Source of the DNA: Pseudomonadota bacterium | GTDB taxonomy: Bacteria > Pseudomonadota > Alphaproteobacteria > Rhizobiales > Xanthobacteraceae | Length of the DNA stretch: 5,050 nt | Direction: 5' to 3' | Assembly (NCBI GenBank): GCA_023392205.1 | Contig: JAEVZN010000061.1 | Location: 1 to 5,050, forward strand | Shown here: one piece after another, positions 1-5,050 of the stretch | Layout of the letters: each line of letters starts with the position of its first letter | Position numbering within the stretch: position 1 is the stretch's first letter | The notes under the pieces: model-generated | Seen by the model: the letters and a program-made list of their open reading frames with translations, nothing else | What the model was told of the DNA's origin: nothing | Databases searched by the model: none | Made by a program: the position numbers and the translations under genes

Positions 1-1286
1 CCGTGCTCGGCGGAGATCGAGCCGCCATGTTTCATGACGATGTCGAACACGATGTCCTGCACGCGCTCTTCCTGCGCGAGGAACGCGTCCCTGTCGGCGC
101 CTTCGGGCTGCGAGACATTGTAGTGGATGTTGCCGTCGCCGACATGGCCGAACGGAAACGGCCTTGAGCCTGGAAAGGCCGCCACCACGGCGGCGCTGGC
201 CTGCTCGATGAAAGCGGGGATGGCCGCGACCGGCACCGACACATCGTGCTTGATCGAAGCGCCGAGCTTCTTCTGCACTTCGCCCACTTCCTCGCGGATG
301 CGCCAGAACGACTTCGCCTGTTCGAGCGTCTCGGCCATCGCGCCGTCCGCGATCAGGCCCTGTTCGACGCCTGCTTCAAACAACTCTTCGACCACATCGC
401 GCAAGCCCGCGCTCATCTGCGACGAGATTTCCATCAGCACATAAAAGGGATGCGGCGCGTCCAGCGGATCGCGCGTGCCCGGCACATATTGCAGCACGGT
501 TTCGAGACCGAAGCGCGTCAGCAATTCGAAGCTCGTGATGTCGGAGCCGGCGCGCGATTGCGCGAGCGAGAGAAGATCGACCGCCGCCTGCACCGACGGC
601 AATCCGAAAAACGCCACCTCGACCGCGCGCGGGCGCGGCACCAGCCGCAACACCGCCGCGGTGATGATGCCGAGCGTGCCTTCGGCGCCGATGAACAGGT
701 TCTTCAGGTCGTAACCCGTATTGTCCTTCTTCAGCTTGTTGAGATTGTTGAGCACGCGGCCGTCCGCCAGCACCACTTCGAGGCCCAGCGCATGCGCGCG
801 CGCGATGCCATGCGCAATGGCGGCCGTGCCGCCGGCATTGGTGGAGAGATTGCCGCCGATGGTGCAGGTGCCCTCCGACGGCAGGAGTTGCGGATAGAGC
901 CGGTCGGCCTCCGCCGCCGCCTCGCGGGTGCGCTGGAGCGTGACGCCGGCCTCCACGGTGATGGTGTTGGTGACCGGATCGAGTTCGCGGATTTGGGTCA
1001 TCCGGTTCAGCGACAGCACGATCTCGCCGTTATAGGGAAGCTGTCCGCCGACGAGGCCGGTATTGCCGCCCTGCGGGACGATGGCGGTGCGGGTCTCGCT
1101 GGCGAGTTTGAGAATCTGCGACACCTGTTCGGTGGTTTCGGGGCGCAGCACGAGCGGCGTGGCGCCGCGCCAGCGGTCGCGCATCTCGACCAGATAGGCG
1201 GCCTGCAGGTCGGGATCGGTGAGCGCGAAATTCTCGCCGACGATCTGCGTGAACCGGGTGATCAGGTCCTTGTCGGGTGTGAGCAT
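1..1286 (-). CDS. FAD-binding oxidoreductase, D-2-hydroxyacid / D-2-hydroxyglutarate dehydrogenase type (3' end cut by window)
   Basis: A flavoenzyme of the GlcD/D2HGDH family (vanillyl-alcohol-oxidase fold), which oxidises D-2-hydroxyacids to 2-oxoacids and passes electrons on from FAD, probably in the cytoplasm. 428 codons are visible and no stop is reached; relatives are somewhat longer, so only a short C-terminal tail should be missing. The FAD-binding domain shows PQGGNTGLVGG at residues 71-81, IGGNLSTNAGG at 143-153 and a KDNTGYDLKNLFIGAEGTLG stretch at 187-206. The C-terminal cap has GHVGDGNIHYN at 380-390 and SAEHG at the cut edge. His381, His388 and Glu427 match the metal ligands of D2HGDH. 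Arg331 and Lys346 have the spacing of its substrate-carboxylate Arg/Lys pair, from my memory of the human enzyme. The ATG start has AGAAG in front and lies 8 nt after the Sua5 stop, so the two are probably co-transcribed. The exact substrate (2-hydroxyglutarate, lactate or glycolate) cannot be fixed. Confidence 0.93.
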   Translation of the reverse strand, partial: MLTPDKDLITRFTQIVGENFALTDPDLQAAYLVEMRDRWRGATPLVLRPETTEQVSQILKLASETRTAIVPQGGNTGLVGGQLPYNGEIVLSLNRMTQIRELDPVTNTITVEAGVTLQRTREAAAEADRLYPQLLPSEGTCTIGGNLSTNAGGTAAIAHGIARAHALGLEVVLADGRVLNNLNKLKKDNTGYDLKNLFIGAEGTLGIITAAVLRLVPRPRAVEVAFFGLPSVQAAVDLLSLAQSRAGSDITSFELLTRFGLETVLQYVPGTRDPLDAPHPFYVLMEISSQMSAGLRDVVEELFEAGVEQGLIADGAMAETLEQAKSFWRIREEVGEVQKKLGASIKHDVSVPVAAIPAFIEQASAAVVAAFPGSRPFPFGHVGDGNIHYNVSQPEGADRDAFLAQEERVQDIVFDIVMKHGGSISAEH

Positions 1287-1294
1287 CGGCACTT

Positions 1295-2281
1295 CTACGA
1301 GGATGAACGGGGGGCGGCGGCGCGTCTGAGGCGGTCGTTGATGGCGTCGCCCAGACCGCCGGATGGGACGGGCATCACCGCGATCTGCGTGGCCTGGAGG
1401 GCATCCAGCGCCCGCAAATGCGCGAAAAGGCTGGCCGCCGCTTCGATCAGATCGCCGCGCTGCGACAGGTTCATGAAATCGCGGGTGCCCCTGGGCATGT
1501 CCGGTCCGAAGGCCAGCAAGGCCTCGCCCGGCATGACGCTTTGCGCATTGAGCCGCAGCGGTGTGCGGGGCGCATAATGGCTCTCCAGCATGCCTGGCGC
1601 GAGCGGCGTTTCCGTTTCCGCGTCAAGGGCTTGCGGGATGGTCAGCGGGCGCCGGAGGGCGGCTTCGATGTCGGATCGCGAGACCCCGCCGGGGCGCAGT
1701 AGGGCCGGTTCGCCGGTGCAGGCGACGATGGTGGATTCGACGCCGACGCTGCATGGCCCGCCATCGACGATGAGGTCGATGCGCCCCTCCAGATCGCTCA
1801 GGACGTGGCCGGCATGGGTCGGCGAGACATGCCCGGACCGGTTGGCCGAAGGCGCCACGACCGGCCCGCCAAAGGCCTCGAGGATGGCATGGGCGACCGG
1901 ATGCGCTGGCACGCGCACCGCAATCGTATCCAGCCCCGCAAGGGCAAGTTCCGAGACTTTGGCCGGCCCCGATCTGCGCAGCACCAAGGTCAGCGGACCG
2001 GGCCAAAAGGCCTCCGCCAAGGTGCTGGCATTGCTGTCAAATTCGGCGATCTCGCGGGCCGCCGCGAGGCTTGCCACATGCGCGATCAGGGGGTTGAAAG
2101 CGGGCCGGCCCTTGGCGGCGTAGAGCCGCGCCACGGCCTCGCCATTGGCCGCATCGGCGCCCAGGCCGTAGACGGTTTCGGTCGGGAAGGCGACAAGCCC
2201 GCCCGCACGCAGCGCCTGCGCGGCGGCGGCAACGGCTTCGGCGCCGGCCGGCAGCAGGCGGGTTGTCAGGGTCACGCTCAT
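1295..2281 (-). CDS. tsaC: Sua5/TsaC-type threonylcarbamoyl-AMP synthase
   Basis: Makes L-threonylcarbamoyl-adenylate from threonine, bicarbonate and ATP, the first step of the t6A37 modification of ANN-decoding tRNAs, in the cytoplasm. The product is 328 residues, the long Sua5 form rather than the roughly 190-residue TsaC. The YrdC domain (about 13-205) shows FPTETVYGLGADA at 32-44, KGRPAFNPLIAHV at 57-69, a WPGPLTLVLRR stretch at 93-103, SANRSGHVSPT at 145-155 and VESTIV at 181-186. A linker with PGMLESHYAPRTPL (229-242) leads to the Sua5 domain, which ends in the typical GLGDAINDRLRRAAAPR (309-325). The frame is open upstream to an ATG at 2356, but ATG 2281 is preferred: GGAGAG precedes it at proper spacing and the family-like sequence begins there. 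The extra 25 residues have no recognisable content. It is first in a likely operon with the FAD oxidoreductase, and divergent from tRNA-Pro. Confidence 0.96.
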   Translation of the reverse strand: MSVTLTTRLLPAGAEAVAAAAQALRAGGLVAFPTETVYGLGADAANGEAVARLYAAKGRPAFNPLIAHVASLAAAREIAEFDSNASTLAEAFWPGPLTLVLRRSGPAKVSELALAGLDTIAVRVPAHPVAHAILEAFGGPVVAPSANRSGHVSPTHAGHVLSDLEGRIDLIVDGGPCSVGVESTIVACTGEPALLRPGGVSRSDIEAALRRPLTIPQALDAETETPLAPGMLESHYAPRTPLRLNAQSVMPGEALLAFGPDMPRGTRDFMNLSQRGDLIEAAASLFAHLRALDALQATQIAVMPVPSGGLGDAINDRLRRAAAPRSSS

Positions 2282-2285
2282 GCCG

Positions 2286-2291
2286 CTCTCC
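2286..2291 (-). promoter_or_regulatory. Ribosome binding site deciding the tsaC start
   Basis: GGAGAG on the minus strand ends 4 nt before the ATG at 2281 (its GGAG core is 6 nt away). This favours 2281 over the in-frame ATGs at 2293, which abuts the motif itself, and at 2356. Confidence 0.7.
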
Positions 2292-2341
2292 ATATCGCGT
2301 TGCCGTGCGGCGCGGGCAGAAAATTGATCCTCCGCGTTCCC

Positions 2342-2370
2342 TTGCGGCGCACCCATCCCGTCGATATAAG
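2342..2370 (+). promoter_or_regulatory. Sigma-70-like promoter for tRNA-Pro
   Basis: A TTGCGG -35 box (2342-2347) and a TATAAG -10 box (2365-2370) are separated by exactly 17 bp. Transcription would begin near 2377, giving a leader of about 8 nt before the mature tRNA 5' end, as expected for a single tRNA trimmed by RNase P. The boxes are read from the sequence; their activity is inferred. Confidence 0.6.
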
Positions 2371-2384
2371 ACCGGCCTTCACGT

Positions 2385-2461
2385 CGGAGTGTAGCGCAGC
2401 CTGGTAGCGCACCTCGTTCGGGACGAGGGGGTCGCAGGTTCGAATCCTGCCACTCCGACCA
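2385..2461 (+). tRNA. tRNA-Pro (anticodon CGG)
   Basis: A 77-nt cloverleaf decoding CCG proline codons. The acceptor stem CGGAGTG pairs fully with CACTCCG and is followed by discriminator A and an encoded CCA. The D arm is GCGC/GCGC with GG in the loop. The anticodon stem CCTCG/CGAGG encloses loop TTCGGGA, which places CGG at positions 34-36. The T arm GCAGG/CCTGC encloses TTCGAAT. All stems are perfect, with no intron or mismatch. It is divergent to tsaC, stands alone in this window, and has no clear T-rich terminator directly downstream. E. coli proK is the equivalent by anticodon. Confidence 0.98.
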
Positions 2462-2660
2462 ATCATATCAAGGGCTTCCCGGGCCCCGCCGGTCTCCGCG
2501 CAACAAGCCGATCGGCCGCTCCCGCCATTTCAGACTGATTTTCCGTCGCGGGCTCTCCGCAACAACAGTCCGCGACTGCGCTGCGCTTGCGTCAATGCGC
2601 TTCGATTGCGCGCAGGAACATGCCCGGTTGCAAGACATTGCCCGATGAAGAGATGACCGG

Positions 2661-2763
2661 TGCAATTGCCGGGCGGCGAGGCCGCAGCAAGACGGGAATC
2701 CGGAACCGGATCCCCATTCAAGGAAGCGTAATGGATATTTTCTGGATCGGGTTGGCAATTGCA
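2661..2763. repeat. Two inverted copies of a 10-bp GCAATTGC-centred motif
   Basis: TGCAATTGCC at 2661-2670 recurs as its exact reverse complement GGCAATTGCA at 2754-2763. The 8-bp core GCAATTGC is itself a palindrome. The first copy lies in the gap before the small membrane ORF, inside a longer near-palindrome beginning CCGG at 2657 and ending CGG at 2672. The second lies in the coding part of that ORF. It could be a pair of protein-binding sites around the start at 2731, or chance. No function is known to me. Confidence 0.25.
2720..2726 (+). promoter_or_regulatory. Strong ribosome binding site of the small membrane ORF
   Basis: AAGGAAG ends 4 nt before the ATG at 2731, with the AGGA core 6 nt away. 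It singles out this ATG over the in-frame ATGs further upstream (from 2587), whose translation looks like random GC-rich sequence. Confidence 0.6.
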
Positions 2764-2847
2764 GGGATCGCCTTGGCGGTCCTCACGGCGATCCCGTTTT
2801 TGCCGCTGAAATCCAACGGCCGGAACGCGGTGGACCCGGAAAGCTGA
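2731..2847 (+). CDS. Small single-pass membrane protein, unknown function (38 aa)
   Basis: I do not recognise this protein. It has 38 residues: a short MD start, an unbroken hydrophobic stretch at about residues 3-26 (rich in I, L, A, G, F, with prolines at 22 and 25), then a polar tail with Lys27 and Arg31. The length fits one membrane helix; by the positive-inside rule the tail would face the cytoplasm. Three things support it as real: the AAGGAAG ribosome binding site at the right distance, the clean change from non-protein-like sequence to a transmembrane helix exactly at this ATG, and a rho-independent terminator that begins 6 nt after the stop on the same strand. It resembles the small subunits or modulators that attach to larger membrane complexes only in general shape; I see no family motif. 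No convincing promoter is seen, so it may be read from its own weak promoter or from the upstream tRNA transcript. Confidence 0.6.
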   Translation: MDIFWIGLAIAGIALAVLTAIPFLPLKSNGRNAVDPES

Positions 2848-2853
2848 CGGCAA

Positions 2854-2886
2854 GTGGCCGCGGGCATGAACCAGCGGCACTTTTTT
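2854..2886 (+). terminator. Rho-independent terminator after the small membrane ORF
   Basis: The left arm GTGGCCGC (2854-2861) pairs with GCGGCAC (2874-2880), leaving one bulged G and a 12-nt loop; the arm is followed at once by TTTTTT (2881-2886). It fits plus-strand transcription from the small ORF that ends 6 nt earlier. For the converging TctC gene the same hairpin comes 17 nt after the stop and is followed only by TTGCC, so it would act weakly in that direction. Confidence 0.75.
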
Positions 2887-2903
2887 CTCAGCCAAAGCCG
2901 ACG

Positions 2904-3854
2904 TTATTTTGTGGCGCCGACAGTCTTGGCGGCTTCGGTCACGCGCTTGCGCTGCTCGTCGATTTCCGCCGCAAAGGCCTTGGCATCGCCCGGATTGACG
3001 ACCTGGCCGGTCAATTCCAGCCGCTTCACAAGGGCTTCGTCCTTCAGCGCCTCGATCACGTCGGCAGCGATCTTGTCGCGGACGGCGGCGCTCATGGTGC
3101 GCGGTCCGAACAGACCGACCAGCCCGTCAAGGGCGAAGTCCGGGAAACCGGCCTCGGTGGCGGTCGGAACGTCCGGAAATTGCGGCGCCCGTTGCGTGTT
3201 CATCAGGGCCATGACCTTCACCTTGCCGCCCTGCACCTGAGGCCGGACGATGGCATAGGCCGCGCCATAAAGTTGAATGCGGCCCTCCGCGAGATCGTTC
3301 AGGGCCTGCACGCCGTCCTTGTAGGGCACCTTGGTGATGGCCATTCCGGCATTCTTGATCGCGCCGCCGAACACGAAGTCGACCGCGCCGGTCGTGCCGG
3401 CCCAGTTCAACTGACCGGGCTTGTCCTTCGCCATCTTCGCGAAGTCCGCCATGGTGTTCACTTCCAGCGAGGCGGGCACGGCGATCGCGATCAGGGTGTT
3501 GGTGGTGCGGGCAATCGGCTGCAGGTCGGCCGGTTCGTAGGGTAGCTTGCTGTGCAGGATCGGATGCGCCGTGAAGGTCGAGGTCGGCGCCATCAGCAGG
3601 GTATGGTCGTCCTTGGCGGACACGAAGGCATTGATGGCGACAATGGCGTCGCCACCCGGCCGGTTTTCTACGACGACCGGCTTGCCCCACTTGGCCGAGA
3701 GTTTCTCGCCCAAAAGGCGTGCGGTGATATCCACGCCGCTACCGGGACCGAGCGGCAGGATGAGCGTGACGTTGCGCTGCGGCCAGTCGGATTGTGCGGC
3801 AGCCGGCACAAAAGACAGGAGCAGAACACCAAGAGCGGCAAGAGCACGACGCAT
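2904..3854 (-). CDS. TctC/Bug-family periplasmic solute-binding protein
   Basis: A periplasmic receptor of the tripartite tricarboxylate transporter class, catching a small carboxylate-type ligand for a TctA/TctB membrane carrier. It has 316 residues, normal for the family. A signal peptide with an MRR start, a hydrophobic core at about 4-16 and an AAA/QS cleavage site after residue 20 precedes the opening WPQRNVTLILPLGPGSG (24-40). The ligand-loop regions are VDITARLL at 41-48 and VVENRPGGDA at 61-70. Further family marks are VPYKDGVQALNDLAEGR (176-192) and FPDVPTATEAGFPDF (226-240). The first loop reads LGPGSGVD, where many relatives have a PAGG-type sequence. There is no cysteine in the protein. 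The ATG start has GAGGA 6 nt upstream. No TctA or TctB gene lies nearby, so it is an orphan receptor here, as is common for Bug proteins. The ligand cannot be told from the sequence. Confidence 0.95.
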   Translation of the reverse strand: MRRALAALGVLLLSFVPAAAQSDWPQRNVTLILPLGPGSGVDITARLLGEKLSAKWGKPVVVENRPGGDAIVAINAFVSAKDDHTLLMAPTSTFTAHPILHSKLPYEPADLQPIARTTNTLIAIAVPASLEVNTMADFAKMAKDKPGQLNWAGTTGAVDFVFGGAIKNAGMAITKVPYKDGVQALNDLAEGRIQLYGAAYAIVRPQVQGGKVKVMALMNTQRAPQFPDVPTATEAGFPDFALDGLVGLFGPRTMSAAVRDKIAADVIEALKDEALVKRLELTGQVVNPGDAKAFAAEIDEQRKRVTEAAKTVGATK

Positions 3855-3883
3855 GACGTTTCCTCACATGTTGTCTGCGCTTC

Positions 3884-3911
3884 GCTATCGCCGTGGAACC
3901 GCTTGTGTCAA
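3884..3911 (-). promoter_or_regulatory. Candidate sigma-70 promoter of the TctC-family gene
   Basis: On the minus strand a perfect TTGACA (-35, at 3911-3906) is followed after 16 bp by GATAGC (-10, at 3889-3884), which matches only three of six consensus bases. Transcription would start near 3877, about 23 nt before the ATG, leaving room for the ribosome binding site. A strong -35 with a poor -10 fits a regulated promoter. Confidence 0.45.
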
Positions 3912-3923
3912 TGCGGCACGGAC

Positions 3924-3940
3924 GCGAGGCGCCATCTCGC
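3924..3940. promoter_or_regulatory. Candidate operator: GCGAG-N7-CTCGC inverted repeat
   Basis: GCGAG (3924-3928) and CTCGC (3936-3940) form a perfect 5-bp inverted repeat with a 7-bp spacer. It begins 12 bp upstream of the TTGACA box of the TctC-family gene, with its centre near -55 of the predicted start, a usual place for an activator. It could also serve the divergent TAXI gene. The half-sites are short, so chance is possible, and no regulator gene is in the window. Confidence 0.3.
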
Positions 3941-4111
3941 AACTGCTCACGACACGCGCGGCACTGCCGGACAGGGCGTACAAAGTCCGATGGCACAGTG
4001 TGTTCGATGCAATCCCGGCTTGTGCAGCAGCCGCGCCTGCGCGTAACCTTGGTCCGATAACAATGAAAAGCGGCCAGAAAAAATCCGGCCGGTCCCAGGG
4101 AGAAGTGTCAC

Positions 4112-5050
4112 ATGACGAAAAAACTCGTTGCGCTGGGTTTCGTATTGGGCCTGGCGGCTGCTCCGGCTGCCTTTGCTGCGGACATCAAGATGATGACCGG
4201 TCCGCAAGGCGGTGTCTGGATTCCGCTCGGCGGGCAATTGAAGGACATGTGGGAGAAAGCGGTCCCGAACATGTCGGTTCAGGCGTTGCCGGGTGCGGGC
4301 ATTGCCAATGTGCGCGGCGTTCAGGAGGGCAAGGCCGATGTGGGATTCGGCAACTCGATATCCACGGTGGACGCGATCAAGGGCAATGCGCCTTTCACCA
4401 AGCCGCATGACAATGTGTGCAATATCGCGACGCTGTATCCGCAATATTTTCAGGTTGTACTTCGCGCCGATGCCGGCATCAACAGCGTGAAAGACCTCAA
4501 GGGCAAGGGCATCACCACGCAGCAACGCGGCAATACCGGCGAGGCGATCACCGGGCACATGCTGCGCGTTGCTGGGTTGACCTACAACGACGTGAAGATG
4601 AGCTTCGTGTCGTACACGGATTCCGTCACGCAGATGCAGGACGGCAATGCCGTTGCGTTCACCCTCGGAACCACGATCCCGTCCGGCGCCGTCATGGATC
4701 TGGCTGCGTCGCGCGACATCAAGCTTCTCGACATGACCGACCTGTTCGATGAGATGCGCAAGATCAATCCCGGCTACACGCTGGTAAATGTCCCGAAGGG
4801 GACATATCCGAAGCAGGATCAGGATGTGAAGGTGATCGGTTATGCGACGCATATCGTCGCCTCCTGCAAGTTGCCGGAGGATACGGTCTATGCGATGACC
4901 AAGGCGATGGCATCGAATGTCGCCAGTATGGCGGCGGTGAACAAGGCCATGACGGGCCTCACGCCCAAGGCGATGGCCGAGGATATCGGTGTGCCGTTTC
5001 ATCCCGGCGCCGCCCGGTTCTACAAGGAAGCCGGCGTCGAACTCAAAATG
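4112..5050 (+). CDS. TAXI-family TRAP transporter solute-binding protein (3' end cut by window)
   Basis: A periplasmic receptor of the TAXI branch of TRAP transporters, which would hand a ligand, probably an organic acid or amino acid, to a DctQ/DctM-type carrier. 313 codons are visible up to the last base with no stop; the family is of about this length, so few residues are missing. An MTKK start, a hydrophobic core and AFA/AD give a clear signal peptide cut after residue 22. Family marks are the opening MMTGPQGGVWIPLGGQLKD (27-45), the segment GAGIANVRGVQEGKADVGFG (61-80), VKDLKGKGI (126-134) and the ligand-side TTQQRGNTGEAI (135-146). The mature protein has two cysteines (103 and 252), which could pair in the periplasm. 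The ATG is preceded by AGGGAGAAG at good spacing. It is divergent to the TctC-family gene across 257 bp; I see no convincing plus-strand promoter there. Its codons (GTA, CTT, TAT, TTT, ATA occur) look a little less GC-biased than in tsaC. Carrier genes may follow to the right. Confidence 0.93.
   Translation, partial: MTKKLVALGFVLGLAAAPAAFAADIKMMTGPQGGVWIPLGGQLKDMWEKAVPNMSVQALPGAGIANVRGVQEGKADVGFGNSISTVDAIKGNAPFTKPHDNVCNIATLYPQYFQVVLRADAGINSVKDLKGKGITTQQRGNTGEAITGHMLRVAGLTYNDVKMSFVSYTDSVTQMQDGNAVAFTLGTTIPSGAVMDLAASRDIKLLDMTDLFDEMRKINPGYTLVNVPKGTYPKQDQDVKVIGYATHIVASCKLPEDTVYAMTKAMASNVASMAAVNKAMTGLTPKAMAEDIGVPFHPGAARFYKEAGVELKM

Noticed and set aside
246..1577. Long plus-strand ORF of 443 codons
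   Set aside because: It lies antisense to the FAD oxidoreductase and the end of tsaC, both with clear family motifs. Its product is very rich in Arg, His and Gln, as expected for an antisense shadow in GC-rich DNA.
2278..2466. Minus-strand ORF of 62 codons with GRIRTCDPLVPNEVRYQ
   Set aside because: It is the antisense reading of tRNA-Pro. This string is a well-known false protein in databases, produced wherever this tRNA is translated on the wrong strand.
2587..2730. N-terminal extension of the small membrane ORF from an upstream ATG
   Set aside because: The extra 48 residues look random, and the strong ribosome binding site lies directly in front of ATG 2731.
2437..2730. Possible attachment site or integrated element at the tRNA 3' end
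   Set aside because: No second copy of the tRNA 3' end, no integrase and no change to phage-like content is seen in the window.
2530..2895. Minus-strand ORF of 121 codons opposite the small membrane ORF
   Set aside because: It has no protein-like motif, crosses the terminator hairpin, and is out of keeping with the RBS-ORF-terminator layout on the plus strand.
3947..5002. Minus-strand ORF of 351 codons
   Set aside because: It is antisense to the TAXI receptor, is rich in His, Arg and Ile, has no recognisable motif, and would run through the divergent control region.

Overview
The window looks like ordinary chromosome from a GC-rich alphaproteobacterium, most likely in the Rhizobiales (Bradyrhizobium/Rhodopseudomonas-like). 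This placement is an inference. It rests on strong G/C bias at third codon positions, a long Sua5-type threonylcarbamoyl-AMP synthase next to a GlcD-like FAD oxidoreductase, and the presence of both a TctC/Bug-type and a TAXI-type periplasmic receptor. No taxonomic marker gene is present.

Left part (1-2281, minus strand): two genes 8 nt apart form a likely operon. The promoter-proximal gene is a Sua5/TsaC threonylcarbamoyl-AMP synthase (tRNA t6A pathway). The next is a D-2-hydroxyacid/D-2-hydroxyglutarate-type FAD dehydrogenase that runs off the left edge with its last residues missing.

Middle (2282-2903): a complete tRNA-Pro with anticodon CGG and encoded CCA lies divergent to the Sua5 gene. 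A good sigma-70-like promoter (TTGCGG, 17 bp, TATAAG) sits just in front of it. Positions 2462-2719 hold no gene I can support. There follows a 38-residue single-membrane-segment ORF with a strong ribosome binding site, closed by a hairpin plus T6 terminator. It is the only real unknown in the window.

Right part (2904-5050): two secreted solute receptors of unrelated transporter classes are transcribed divergently. One is a TctC/Bug receptor (minus strand), the other a TAXI-TRAP receptor (plus strand, open at the right edge). The 257-bp region between them holds a perfect TTGACA -35 box for the TctC gene and a GCGAG-N7-CTCGC inverted repeat placed like an activator site. No membrane component of either transporter is visible.

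The genes fall into separate functions: tRNA modification and translation, hydroxyacid oxidation, and carboxylate-type solute capture. I see no CRISPR, insertion sequence, phage gene, toxin-antitoxin pair or defence system, and no undescribed multi-gene system. The points most worth checking are the small membrane ORF and the divergent receptor pair with its candidate operator.
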